Assembly: GCF_014633365.1 (NCBI RefSeq)
Contig: NC_068344.1
Location: forward strand, 21,033,669 to 21,097,668
Direction: 5' to 3'
Length of the DNA stretch: 64,000 bases
Origin: Diospyros lotus
Lineage: Eukaryota; Streptophyta; Magnoliopsida; Ericales; Ebenaceae
Under the pieces are notes generated by a model. That model made no database searches. It was given only the letters and a program-made list of their open reading frames with translations, and was not told the origin of the DNA. Each line of letters starts with the position of its first letter. Positions within the stretch are counted from its first letter, which is position 1. Of this stretch, positions 10,746-23,100 are shown one piece after another. A program made the position numbers and the translations under genes.

Positions 10746-11735
10746 CTTGTTTCTTGTAGTGTGTTTACCTTATTCAAACCAATAAAGATTAAGTGAAGTG
10801 CTTAAATTCATATTCTTTTCACTTGTTCTTGTATTAACCCTCTAAGTTTTGATTCTTATTCCTTGAGGAAAATCTTTCTGTGAGCTTTCCTTTGTATTTC
10901 TTCTTCTAACAAGCAATTGTAAGGGTTTTACCTCATCCCTTAAAAATGTATGTTGGTTTCTGTTTTGTCCATAAAAGCAAAGATTACGCCTCATCTTTGA
11001 AAATGCAGTGGTTACGTTTGACCCTTTTTAAAAAGCGAGGTTCCTACTTAACTCATGAAAAGTAAAGGTTAGAGCTGTTTTGCAAAAGTTAGGGTTTCTA
11101 CTTAACCCACAAAAAATGGAGATTTGAGTTGAATCTATAAAAACTATGTATGGGTTGTAGTTGATCTCTCAAAAGTTAATCTCTTAGTGGATGTTTTAAA
11201 TCTTTAGTGAGGAATTAAAGCAGTGGACTATACTTATTGGTCAAATCATTATAAATTGTTGTGTTTTGTGAATGCTTTTTGTATTGATGATGTTAATTTT
11301 CACTTGATGTATGTGTATTGTTTTTACATATCTTAAAATCAATTCTTTTGTTCTAAGCATAATAGTTTTTCAGTTCTCACTGCAAGCATAAAAGTTTATT
11401 TTAAGCATCACAACTTTCATATTTACTTTTCAAATACATAAGTTTTCCATGAAACTTAAAGTTTATATTTAGAAAAGCAAACTTAATCTTCTTGCTACCA
11501 GCACAACTTTTTTATTTTCTTTTTTCAAATGCAGTTATCTTTTTATGACTTAAAAGATGTCAAGGTTAACCCTTTTTGAACACTACTTCAATGCAAATGA
11601 ATTTATTTTGAACCACTGTGTTATATTTTATTATGAGAAAAAAGTATCTTTACAAAGCAATCTTGATATATAGTTTTTTAAAATAGCGAAAATTTTCAAT
11701 ACACACAATTCACTCATCTCTTAGGTGATATTTCA

Positions 11736-13056
11736 ATTAAAAAAAAAATCCTACACCAATGACAATACTCTCCCATTTCTAATGGGTTTCAAAATTTATT
11801 ACAAGGGGTTGTCTTCAACCCTTATTGTAAGGGTATGCAAACCCTAAATATTGATGGGGTAACTGTCATCAATGATGATAGGCCTCTTTGTAACGAGGGA
11901 TTTACACTCTATACAAATGATAGTCTTCAATCAGTGTGCAAACAATATATGATAAGAGAGAGAGAGAGAGAGAGAAGGGGATTTATGGTATTTTGAAAAC
12001 TTAATGGTTTTTTTTTTTTATGATAAGAGAAAAGTGATTAATAGTTAATAAAGTTAATAAATGTCTTTGTCATTTATTATATTAAGAGTATTTGTATATT
12101 TTTGATAAATCTTATGAATGCTGAGTGTAATTTACCCTTTTAAGTTTTTAGTTTTAAAAAAATTATATCCTAATTTCTAAAGATAAAATACACTTAGGCC
12201 CCATGAGGTTAAGCAAAACAATACATACACCTTAACTTGTTGGAAATGGCAAAAACCTCCCATGTAAACTTATTGCATAAATTAACATTTTGCCTTCATT
12301 TTTAATCTCTCATATCTCTTTCTCTCCCTCTCCCATCCCATGCATGTTGATTGGCTTATCTTGTTTAGCGAGAATGTTGACTCCTCTTTTATAACAACTC
12401 ATATTTTTTACTATAGGGTTCAATCAAATCCTTTGATTTGAAAAGATATAAATCCCAACTTTGCAAATTGAACTCAAAGAGTGGGGAAGGGTTTCAATTG
12501 AGATGGAAATCAAAAGTAGGGTTTGATTTGCTTAGTGTATCCAATAACCCTTAACGATGACTGTCACATTGATGTTGTTTTTGGCAGTTAAAAAATTAGT
12601 ATTCCTTTTTTTAATAGCTCTTTTTATATGACAAATGTTGGGTGTTTTTTTTTTTAGATAGACTTTTTGATCTCCTCTAGTAAACCTATGAACTCACAAT
12701 GGACCTGGGGTTTGCTTTCTCCTTCTTCTACAATGGCTTCATTGAGGTGGCTCGTTTTCAAGGTGGCTCAAGACAATGGGTCATCTTTGATCGATGACTA
12801 GTAATAATTTTTCTCTTTTGATAGTCAAATGATATCTCTCCATGATCATTCTTTTCATTAATAATTGTCACTAAGTTCTTCATTTTGTCTTCAAAAGGGG
12901 AACCCAAGCATTCCTTTCCATTGTTGGTGATGGTCGGAGTACTTTTTTATTTTATTTTTTATAGTTATAAAAAGGAGAAAATAAGAGGTCAAAGGATAAA
13001 TCAAATATTTACAAAAAAATTATTATCATTTGTTCATGATAGAAAAAAAGATGCAA
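11736..13056. other. Intergenic stretch without recognisable genes
   Basis: The sequence is AT-rich and has no credible coding frame. It holds a GA microsatellite at about 11954-11976. Around 12190-12290 is a segment resembling the end of a common plant repeat (phrases such as TACACTTAGGCCCCATGAGG), which I cannot assign. The rest shows nothing I can name. Confidence 0.6.
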
Positions 13057-13324
13057 CCCCAAAGGCATAGCTCTACTGGTAAAGGAAGTACACTCTGGGG
13101 TTTTGTTCTTTGACCCCTCAGGTTTAGTGTTTGAACTTTAATCAGATGGGGAAGCTCAGCAGTTAGAACGTTTCTGAAAGTTGAAAACAATTTGTTGTCT
13201 TCACGTTTATAATGGGACTAGGGATCAAACTGATCGTTGAGTCATTTAATATACATCTCCTACTAATATCGTGGGGTCAAACAGTAGAGAGCTTTCATGA
13301 TTGTGTGTTAACAAAAAAAAAAAA
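13057..13324 (+). mobile_element. SINE-like retroposon
   Basis: The left end has a tRNA-like A box (TAGCTCTACTGG, 13070-13081) and a weaker B-box-like GTGTTTGAACTTT near 13128. The 3' end is an A run (about 13311-13323). Short ATGCA repeats flank it (in GATGCA just before 13057 and AAATGCATG after the A run), consistent with a target duplication. It has no coding capacity. The length of about 270 bp is plausible for a plant SINE; the family is not identified. Confidence 0.45.
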
Positions 13325-13947
13325 TGCATGATATATAGTTTTAAAAAAAGTTTTTACTATTTGTGATATACGAGGAGAGTCTATGTTATATGTCATGATT
13401 TAAAAACGGAGGGTGTAATTTATACATTTTTTAAACATATCTGGTGCATCATAAATGAAATACGGGGTGGACAAGCTTAATTAATTTCACTCCATTTGGA
13501 TAGAAGGTGTTCTCCATTCAGAGGATAATTAGGTAGATGGCCAAGAGAGGCCAAATCAGGCAAGCTATGGGTGCCCATTTGCCGGCCAATTGACTCATTG
13601 CCATTAAGTGCGTTGCGTGGAGGAGCGTAGGGGACCCAAAAATATAAACAAGAAGGCAGTTTTCCCGGCTGATGACACAAATATTCATCACATCAGATGT
13701 GATCTGAGAAACTGTCACAACAAGCACAGCTCAGCACATGCTTCGCCCCATTTGTAATTTATAAATAAATAATTATAAGTGAAAATCTCGTTGTGCTGTC
13801 ACGTACACACAAATTCGAAATAAATGAGTGAAAATTCAGTTCTGTCCTCGTTATACGTCCACCCAACAGCGATTGTTGTGGGTACTGAGAAAGGACTGAG
13901 TAGGATTTTTAACTATTCTGTTCCGTTTTCGAATTGTATAACAAGGT

Positions 13948-14104
13948 CATTATATATATATATATATAAAATAATATATAAATTGGCGTCTCCTTCACAT
14001 CATATCTTCAGTTTCAGCTTCTCTCTACACTCCATCCGCCAGTGCCTCGAATTGCTCTCTCCCTTCGCGTATACTTGAATCGTCATTCGTTTGGCTATTA
14101 ACAA
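13948..14104 (+). promoter_or_regulatory. Core promoter and 5' UTR of the KH-domain gene
   Basis: A TA-rich run at 13949-13983 ending TATATAAATTGG is the likely TATA box, about 120 bases before the start codon. The following leader (about 14005-14104) is pyrimidine-rich (TTCAGCTTCTCTCTACACTCC), as in many plant 5' UTRs. A CACGTAC element lies just upstream at 13801. The transcription start is inferred, probably near 14010. Between 13325 and 13947 I see no gene. Confidence 0.5.
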
Positions 14105-14186
14105 ATGGAATCGCCGGAGAATCGTTATGCTTCGTCGCCTGAGGCCCCGCTGAAGCGATCTTCGCCTCGCGACTCGCCGCCTCGAG
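14105..14186 (+). CDS. KH gene exon 1
   Basis: The ATG at 14105 opens [20 protein letters not shown] and continues to SPPR plus one base. The donor is GAG then GTCAGA at 14187. This ATG was chosen because the Ser/Pro leader resembles that of plant BTR1-type proteins and no longer upstream frame fits. Intron 1 (14187-15987) starts with a CT-rich stretch and has no identified element. Confidence 0.8.
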
Positions 14187-17100
14187 GTCAGATTCTCTCT
14201 CTCTCTTTCTCTCTCTGATGGAGATCTGTGGTTTTTGATCTGCTTTCTGCCGGCATTGCAATGCTTTTCGTGTGACGGAACATTTGTGATTTATCCTTTC
14301 TTGTGCTGTGTAAGGATTACTACGTGCTTTTTTTGTTTGTTTGAAATTCACTTGTTTTTGACCAAAATTTGGAGCCCTAGAAAGGTCGAAATCTGACCGC
14401 AATTTGCTTCAACCTGCGTAGATAGTGTTCCTATTGATTTTTAGAAGCAACCGGTCTGTTTTGTCGCTCTGGTTCTTACAAATGTTGGCGGACTTTGAGG
14501 ATTAACAATGTGGTTTTGTTTGAAATTCAATTTCTGTTTTTGTTATTTTGACCAGAATTGGAGTCCTAGAAGGGTTGAAACTTGGCACAATTTGCTTCAG
14601 TTTCCGTTATATTAGTGTTGCTTTTGGTATTCGAAGCATTATTTCTTTATTGCTCTAGTCTGAAGAGATTTTAGTAGCTAAGGATTATGGTGTATGTTTC
14701 TTTGAAAATTCGGTTTCTGGTTTTTTACTTTTGACCTGAATTGGAGCACTAGAAACGGTAAAAGTTGTCCACAATCTGGTTAGTACATATATCTGTGCCC
14801 TTTTTCTTTGATTAGATTGGATTTATTATGATCTATATAGTAGTTTGCTCTGGATTTTGATTTCATTTATATTCTCCTGAAAATTTAGTGGTGTGGTTGG
14901 TATTTTTTGGCATACACTGAATTCCTCATGAAAATGCAATATGGCAGTCATCTTTTCTGTTTCACATGGTTCTCCTGCTGACCATTTGGTAATCATTCCT
15001 TGACATTGTGGAACCATTTCACCCTTTTGGAAGTAAATCCTGCTTTCTCTCAGATTTAAATGCAAGATCAGTAGCGATCCAGAGATGGGTTGGTCATGCT
15101 GCACAAAATGTTGGAGCATGTGAATTGCTGAATTAATTTGAAACAAAGTGTTCAGTTTGGTGATTGCAATTCTGCTGGAGATTAGGCATGCTTCAGCTGA
15201 TATGAGAAAATCTGGGTTTTTGGTACCACTGGGTCTTTTTACAATAATTTAGCAATATGTTTCCTTGTTATAGCATATATTTTCCCACAAAACTTAAAAG
15301 AGTATGGGCAGCATTGAATTTGTAATGACCAGTGAATGCTGATTTTTTCTGTTATTTAGGTTCCTATATGAGATTTGCAGAAGTAAATGCCCCCAAAGTG
15401 AGATTCCCCAATATTCGAATAGTGTACAGCAGAAACTTATTTTCATAATTTAAATTAATATTGGTTATTAAAACTTGATTGCTTGATGGTCATTATGTTT
15501 GTAATTATGATTATATGGAGGATAGTGTCCTAAAGAAAACTTATATAACATGCATGTAACATGTAGGTGGTTTTCTTTCCGAGGTTAAATTTGTATTCCT
15601 TCACTGTTACTGATTCATCAGATAGGTGAATGATTGAGTTATCCTTCTGGAATAATATGGACAAAATCCCTGTCAGCACGATCTGTTAATTTCTCTATTA
15701 TTTTGTTTAATAACTAGACTTGTTGATTATTGTCTGGATGAAAAGGCATTATGCTACTTATTGTTAGTATCCTGCTTGAATACAGTGAATGCTGTACCAT
15801 TCAAGTGACAAATTGATGACATCTAATTCTCGTTTATGATTGTGTGTTCTAGGTATATCCCTTTTTCCTCATCCAGTAAAATTTTTCCTTGTTACCCAAA
15901 CATTTATCCATGGAGGCATTCATGAATGGCTAAACCAATGCTTTACTTGTCACTATAATATCTTTTTGTCATGCCTTTTCTTTTCAGAGAGCACTGGGAA
16001 GAACACATTCATTAGGTTCCTTGTGTCTAATGCTGAAGCTGGTTCAGTTATTGGGAAGGGTGGTTCTACAATTAATGATTTTCAGTCTCAGTCTGGAGCC
16101 CGTATTCAGTTGTCACGCAATAATGAATTTTTTCCAGGAACTTCTGACAGGATCATTATGGTGTCTGGAACAATTATTGAAATACTCAAGGCAGTGGATC
16201 TAATCCTTGCTAGATTGTTAAGTGAGGTAATAACCATAAAGTGAATGCATTTAGCATACTCTTTTCCTTTTGTATTGAAATAAGTTTTTGTTTTGTTTGT
16301 CAGTTTTTTGTTGAAGATGGTGAAGAGGTTGAGCCCAGATCAAAACTTAGATTAATTGTACCAAATAGCTCTTGTGGTGGAATAATTGGGAAGGGTGGCT
16401 CCACAATAAAGTACGGATGCTGTTCATTATATATGTTGAAGAATTATTTAGTTTATTTCTTCTTGAAGAAACATCTTGCACCTGTTCTGTTGTCATCCCA
16501 GGGAAATGCATATATGATGACCATGTTTGTGCTTTTCTGTGTTTTTGTAAAATACTGTTATTTATATAAAACTTTAATAAAACAAAGTAGATCCCTAACT
16601 ATTTAGGGATCTACTTCTCTTAGTGCCATGTCAGCACTGATGTGGCACCTTGTTGGTTTCTATCACTGACTGGATGGGGTGTTGACTGGCCCAAGACCCA
16701 TTGACAAGTTCAGCAAATATCTGTTGTGTCAATCAGTGGGTCTCTTAAAGGATCCGCTGGTTGATTCAGCTAGTCTTCGAATTAAAGATAAAGACCCACA
16801 AAGACCTGCACAGTGGGAAAAATCCACCAAGAAAAATGGGTAGTCTGATAAAAAGAAATGAAAATGTAAGAACATTAATTATGACAGAACTACCCAGAAC
16901 CACTGGAACTCAGAACTTTCTATACTCTTATAGAACAGAACTACTTATGAGAAAGGACCCTAGTAATTAAAATTATGAAATGGTGATAACCTATGTAACT
17001 CCATCCATCAAGGTAGAATTTCTATTCCGATATTAACTTATAGATTCAATTGTTGAACAGAAACACCCAGGAAGGCCAACAAACACATCAGAAACCACTA

Positions 17101-20100
17101 GGCAAGACAGCTTATGATGTTGTGGCCGAGCCTTAAAAGACACACGGAATCAGTTGGTGGGTCTTGCCTGGCCCAGTAATCACACCATCCCACTCGGCCA
17201 CATAAAGCTAATATGGCACCAAGAGCTGATCCTTAGATAGTTAGACAAACTTTGTTTTGTTAAAATTTTGTATATCAGTATTTTTCATGAAAAACTCTTT
17301 TCTTAGATTCTTAATCCCTACCGAACAATTTATTGTCTTATTTGTTTCAGTTCTTCTGTTTCTTCTTCTTTCTAATTGCTTTGCCTGCATGTGGGAGTGT
17401 ATTATTGCAGTTCTGGACTATGTATGGGGTTGACAGTTCTGTAGTTGTAATCTTCTCAGTTAGTTTGAAAAATGTAAAAACCTTATGAAGGTTGTGTTAA
17501 CCTGTTCTTGAATCAACTTGGATCCTTGTGTTTCTTGATTTGTGGTGAAGTTTAATTTGAAACTACATGCATTTTAACCACTGATGAGTCCTACCATGTT
17601 AAAAGTGAATGAAAACAAATGGAAAACCCGTTGTCCCATAGAATTATCGGGTTTTTACTTGTAATAGCAATTATGCTGATTAGGCACAACTTGGGTCTCA
17701 ACTGACCTGAGCTTTACATGATTAACTGAGAAATATGATTTCTTCCAGAGTTGTTGGCAGCAACAGTCTGTCTGTTGTAATTTTCTAGGATGTCCATCTT
17801 CAAGGTCTTATGGGTTCTTTTATTATATTTATGGGTATGCAATGCTACCACTTTCTTTGTTTGATGTATATATGGTGCATTATAAGGCTGTGAAGAAACT
17901 GTTGAAGTTTGCACCAGTTAAGTCTTAAAATTAGAGCAAAAGGCATGAAAGAAACTGAAAGTTTATTTTTGTAAAATCATTGTAACGGTAACTAACCATG
18001 TAACGGTTAGTACCGATTTAATTTTTCTTTTTTGAAGTGTCTTGTAATTGCCGCCTCTATCCTCTATAAATAGAGGGTCGGCTATGTTTCTAAGGGGTCT
18101 TCTTCATTTTTCATGTACACAAGAGAGAGAAAAACCTAGGTTCTTAGACTTTGTAATCTCTATAAGGGAAGCCTGTGTAAGAAGGCTGTGTGAGTGTGTA
18201 TCTTTCTGTTCTATAGTGGATTTCTTGGTGTCGCCTATAGTCTGGACATAGGGCTTTGAGTTATTCAAAGCCTGAACTAGGATAAATCTTTTGCCCCTTG
18301 TATTTTCTATTTTTTCCACTAGAGAGTGAGAATTGTGTGAAAAGTGTTCGGTCAAATACTCAACAACTTGGTATTAGAGCCAGATTAACGGGCGCACAAT
18401 GAAGCTTCACTCAAAGGAGTTGAGACAAAAACCCCAATCAAGAAATGGCTCTATCGACATCATCCCCAAGGTATGATATTGAGAAGTTCAATGACAATAA
18501 CGATTTTGCATTGTGGAAAATTAAGATGCAGGCTATTCTTGGAAATATTGGATTAAAGGAGGCGCTAAAGGAGGAGTCAAAGGAAAAGGTTGAAGAAGTG
18601 GTCAAGACCCTCTCGGCAAAATAGAAGGCGGATATAAAAGAAAAGGAGTACAACACCCTTATCCTAAGTTTGGGCGACAAGGTCCTCCGAGAGGTCTCCA
18701 AGATGACTACGACATTGCAAATATGGAAGAAATTGGACAACCTCTACTTGACAAAGACACTGTCAAGCTAGTTATTTCTAAAGGCAAGATTCTTTACTTT
18801 TAAGATGAAAGATAATTAGAAATTGCAAGATCATATTGACGAATTCAATAAGTTTTATCTAGACTTAGAGAATTTCAATGTTAAGTATGATGATAAAGAT
18901 AAAGCTTCGGTTTTATTGCACTCTTTGCCATGATCATATGAGCATTTTGTTGATATCTTGCATCATGGTAGGGACAAGTTGTCTTTAGAGGATGTAATTG
19001 GAACCCTAAATTCTAAAGACTTAAGATTTAAATTGGATGAAAAGTCCTCCACTGGAGATGTGTTGACTGTTAGATCTGGGAACTCCATGAGAGACCCTAA
19101 AGTAAAGGGAAAATCTAGGTCTTAAGTCAAGAAATGGGAGGAATCCACTTCAGTGTTATTACTGTCATGAAGATGGGAACATTAAAAGAAATTGTCATAA
19201 GAGGAAAAAGGACTTACAAGATAAAAATATTTCTGATGGTGGAGCCTCTGTATGTGAATTCGGGTATGATAGTTCGGATTCCTTAGTTGTGTCACTAAAA
19301 ACTGAGAAAGAGATATGGATAATGGACTCGGGATGCTCTTTTCATATGACACCTAATAAGCATTGGTTTGTGAACTATCAGGACACTAATGGGGGTAAAG
19401 ATCTTTTGGGAAATGACCATGAGTGCAAGGTTCTTGGTATAGGAGATGTTAGATTAAAGATGCATGATAACTCCTATAGGACTCGCAAAGCTGTGAGACA
19501 TGTCCTTGAGTTGAAGAGAAATTTGATTTCTCTTGGAGAATTGGCTAGGAATGGCCACTGCTTTAAGGAAACTCTAAAAGTAACTAGAGGATCCTTAGTG
19601 TGTATGAAGGCCTTACAACAAAATGGTATATATGTTCTGCAAGTTGTTGCTTTGAATGGAGAAGTAGCAATGGTTGGAGAAAAGGTAGTCACACAAGCAA
19701 GACCTTGGCATCTTAGGATGTCCCATATAAGTGAACTTGGTTTAAAGGAATTATCAAATCAAGGGATCTTGAAAAAGGATCAGGTGGCAGGATTAGATAA
19801 GTGTGAGTTCAGCATTTATGGGAAGGCCACTAGGGTAAAATTCAGTAAACATGCCATCCACTCCTTGAAGGCACCCTTAGAATATATACACAGTGACCTA
19901 TGGGGACCTGCCTAGACTCTTACCTATGGTGGAGCTAGATACTTTCTATCCATAATAGATGATTATTTGAGGATAGTCTGGGTTTATGTCTTGAAGTCCA
20001 AAGAACAGACTTTTGAAGCTTTCAAGACATGGAGGACCATGATAGAAAATCAGAAAGGGAGAAAAATTAAGACAATCAGGACCGATAATGGCCTTGAATT

Positions 20101-23100
20101 CTGCAATAGGGAGTTCATGGATTTAAGGATAATGGGATAGTTCGACATCTAATTGCCCCTGGTAATCCTACACAAAATAGTCTTGCAGAGAGAATGAATA
20201 GGACACTTCTAGAGAGAGTGAGGTGTATGCTATTTCATGCCAATCTATCTAAGGCATTTTGGGGAGAGGCCGTGAACACTGCTGCATATGTGATCAATAG
20301 ATCACCATTAGCAACTATTGGATTTAAAACTGTTGGAGAGAGAGTCCTAGCTTATGAAGAAGTCACGGAAGCAGATAAGAAGCTGATGCACAGTAGATAA
20401 GCCTCCAGCAGAACAAAGAAAGGAGATAAAGATGCAGCTAAGATAAGTTCCTAAAATCCAGGAAAAATAATAGGAGTAGATAGAAGTTTTCTTATCTTTT
20501 TTTCTGTTGTATACTAGCTCCTAAATTCTAGGATTAGATTATATAGAAACTTGTATAAGTAGGTTTCCTATCTATTGAGTCAATTGAAGCGAGTTCATTG
20601 ATAAAAAACTTGGCTTAAATTCGGGGTTCCCTACTCTAGGGATTGAATCTGTTCATGGTATCAGAGCTCGGTTTTTCATAATTGAGTATCTCGATCAAGA
20701 TGGCTAGCCCTAATCCAGCAGCCATTCTTGCGACTGAGGAATCTTCTCTCGGATCAGCGTCCCAATAGTCGAATATGTAGCCTACCATTATTCCTGCTAG
20801 CACCCTTTCCATGGATAGCCAAACTTTGCAAATCACACAGCACAAGCTAAATGGCAGGAATTTTAGGGAGTGGTTTCAATCCGTGACTTTGGTGATTAAG
20901 GGCAAAGGAAAGTTTGGCTACCTCACTGGAACCGTTCCAACACCTCAAGAAGAATCCGGGGATTACCAGCGATGGGAAGTAGAGAACTCTATTCTCATGG
21001 CGTGGCTAATCAACTTGATGGAAGGAAAGATAGGCCGAACCTATCTATTTTACAAGACTGCAAGGGAAGTATGGAATGCAGTCCATGAGCTATATTCTGA
21101 TCTTGAGAATACTGCTCAATGTTTCGAGATTAGAGTAGCCATTTGGACTACAAAACAGAGTGGACTCTCTGTTACTGAATACTACAACAATTTATTAGAG
21201 TTGTGGCAAGAGATGGATTTATACTATGATTCAAAGTGGGAATGCTCAAGTGACAGCCAGAAATATAACAAGATGCAGGAAAAAGAGCGAGTTTTTGACT
21301 TTCTTCAAGGCCTCAATTCAGACTTGGATGAGGTTCGAGGACGCCTCTTAGGCATTAAGCCACTGCCAACACTTAGAGAAGCATTTGCGGAAGTTAGATG
21401 TGAGGAGAGAAGAAGGAGAGTCATGCTTGTTTTAGTTGAATCCAACACTGGATCTGCCCTTGCTGCAATAAGAAAAGAAGAAAATTTGAGGGCTAAACAG
21501 TGGTGTGAACACTATAATAAGCCCTACCACACAAAAAACAACTGCTGGAAATTTCATGGAAAGCCATCGAATTGGCAACCAAGAAACAAGAAGGAGAAGG
21601 AGAAGGAGAAGGAAAGACCAGTCTATACCGCTACAAGTATGCCTGCAACTGCAAGTGCTCCTAATAACAAGAGAGGTATGGGATTAAATTTAACAGCAGA
21701 TTAGGTAGATTTCTTGCAAAAATTACTGAATGGTGCACATATTTCAAAGGAGTTAGATGGACCAGTAGCAGCAACTACTCCAACACCATCTCTGACCGAA
21801 AGAGGTAACTCAGTTTTTTCCTTAACTACTAGAGGGATAAGCAACAACAGTTGGGTTGTGGATACAGGAGCATCTGATCATATGACCGGATCCATGGCTA
21901 TGTTTGAAAATTTTCAGTTGGAAAATAGGGATCTAACTGTGTTAATGGCAGATGGAACAATATCTTCAGTTAAGGGAAAAGGATAAGTGTGTGTGGCTGG
22001 TTTAGTACTTGAATCTGTCTTATGTGCTAAATTTAAAGTGTAGCTTGTTATCTATGAGTAAACTCACTAATGACCTGAATTGTACTGTGACATTCTCCTC
22101 CTCGCATTGTGTTTTTCAGGATCCGTCCACAGGGAAGATGATTTGCAGTGCTGAGGAGAAGGATTGACTCTATTGGGTATTGGACAACAAGGCTTTTCTT
22201 AGTCAGTTGACTCATAGTTTTTCTTTTTCAGTTAGTTTGAATTCAGAAATTTTGTTATGGCATAAACGTCTTGATCATCCTAGTTTTCAGTATTTGAAAC
22301 ATTTGTTCCTTGATTTATTCATCAATAAAGCTAATTTAGAGCTCAGGTGTGACCATTGCATTCTTGCCAAACAAACTGACGGGTCCTATTCTCAAAAAGC
22401 ATATAATCCTTCCAAACCATTTCATTTGATCCATAGTGATATATGGGGTCCAGCTAGGGTTTCAAACTTGAATGGTACCAGATGGTTTGTGATATTCATT
22501 GATGATCACACAAGGGTATGTTGGGTGTATCTAATGAAAGAAAAATCTGAGGTATGTGCGATCTTTCAGAATTTCCATAAGCTTGTTCTAAACGTATTTC
22601 AGTTTTCTATTTGCATCCTTAGGATTAATGGCTAAGAATATTTCTCTTATCCATTTACCCAATACCTCACTATGAATGGAATATTTCATCAAAGCACATG
22701 CCTCTACACTCCCCAACAAAATGGGGTAGCTGAGAGAAAAAACCGTCATTTACTTGAAGTGGCTAGATCCTTGATGTTCACAAGTTCCGCTCCTAATAGG
22801 TATTGGGGGGAGGCAATTCTAACAGCTGCTTACTTGATTAATAGGATCCCAACCAAAGTTCTAAAATACCAAACACCCTTGAACAACTTGATGACTACCT
22901 TTCCTTATGTTCGGATTCTCAATACTCTTACCCCAAAGGTGTTTGGATGTGTGGTCTATATCTATCAAACCAGCCCAAATCGTCACAAACTAGAACCAAA
23001 GTCATTCAAGTGTATTTTCATTGGTTACTCTCCTACTCAAAAAGGATATAAATGTTATTGTCCTACATCACAAAAATTCTTTGTTTCTTGTGATGTAATA

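Larger units (their letters stand above)
3570..10761 (+). mobile_element. CACTA (En/Spm) DNA transposon, 7192 bp, defective
   Basis: The element begins CACTACAAGAAA at 3570 and ends TTTCTTGTAGTG at 10761, a perfect 12-bp terminal inverted repeat. It is flanked by the 3-bp duplication TGT (3567-3569 and 10762-10764), the size expected for CACTA. Subterminal repeat arrays at both ends (about 3590-4480 and 10118-10745) carry inverted TAGTGACG motifs. Inside are a C-terminal remnant of a TNP2-like transposase gene (5628-6239), a Tourist-like MITE (4904-5424), an 88-bp tandem repeat (6670-6958) and a TNPA/Transposase_24-like gene remnant (8004-9844). The catalytic transposase part is missing, so it could move only with help. 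The stretches 6960-8000 and 9850-10117 show no coding signal. Confidence 0.93.
2192..11735 (+). mobile_element. Long solo LTR split by a CACTA transposon
   Basis: Two parts, 2192-3569 and 10762-11735, form one LTR of about 2.35 kb. The 3' end reads ATTCACTCATCTCTTAGGTGATATTTCA, matching the end of the 30632-34349 LTR (GGTGATCTTTCA). The left part has the promoter phrase TATATAAAAGGCC near 3380, equivalent to CTATAAAAGGCC in that other LTR. The right part has the shared GGTAGTGGACTA-type phrase as AAAGCAGTGGACTATA near 11219. ATTAA flanks both ends (2187-2191 and 11736-11740), supporting a solo LTR starting at 2192; a TGTTGAG at 2136 is an alternative start. The CACTA element landed downstream of the TATA box, so this promoter is separated from its own 3' part. 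Confidence 0.6.

Noticed and set aside
13057..13140. A tRNA gene suggested by A- and B-box-like motifs
   Set aside because: No cloverleaf can be drawn, the B box is poor, and an A tail follows; a SINE-like retroposon fits better.
13477..13727. Two overlapping minus-strand frames of 67-69 codons upstream of the KH gene
   Set aside because: No recognisable motif, mutually overlapping, and located where the KH promoter region lies.
14025..14402. A 125-codon minus-strand frame over KH exon 1
   Set aside because: Antisense shadow across the 5' UTR, exon 1 and intron start; low-complexity RERKRERE comes from the CT-rich intron start.
16690..16990. A 69-codon frame inside intron 3 near a possible alternative exon
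   Set aside because: Lies within the long-TIR element and has no KH or other domain similarity.
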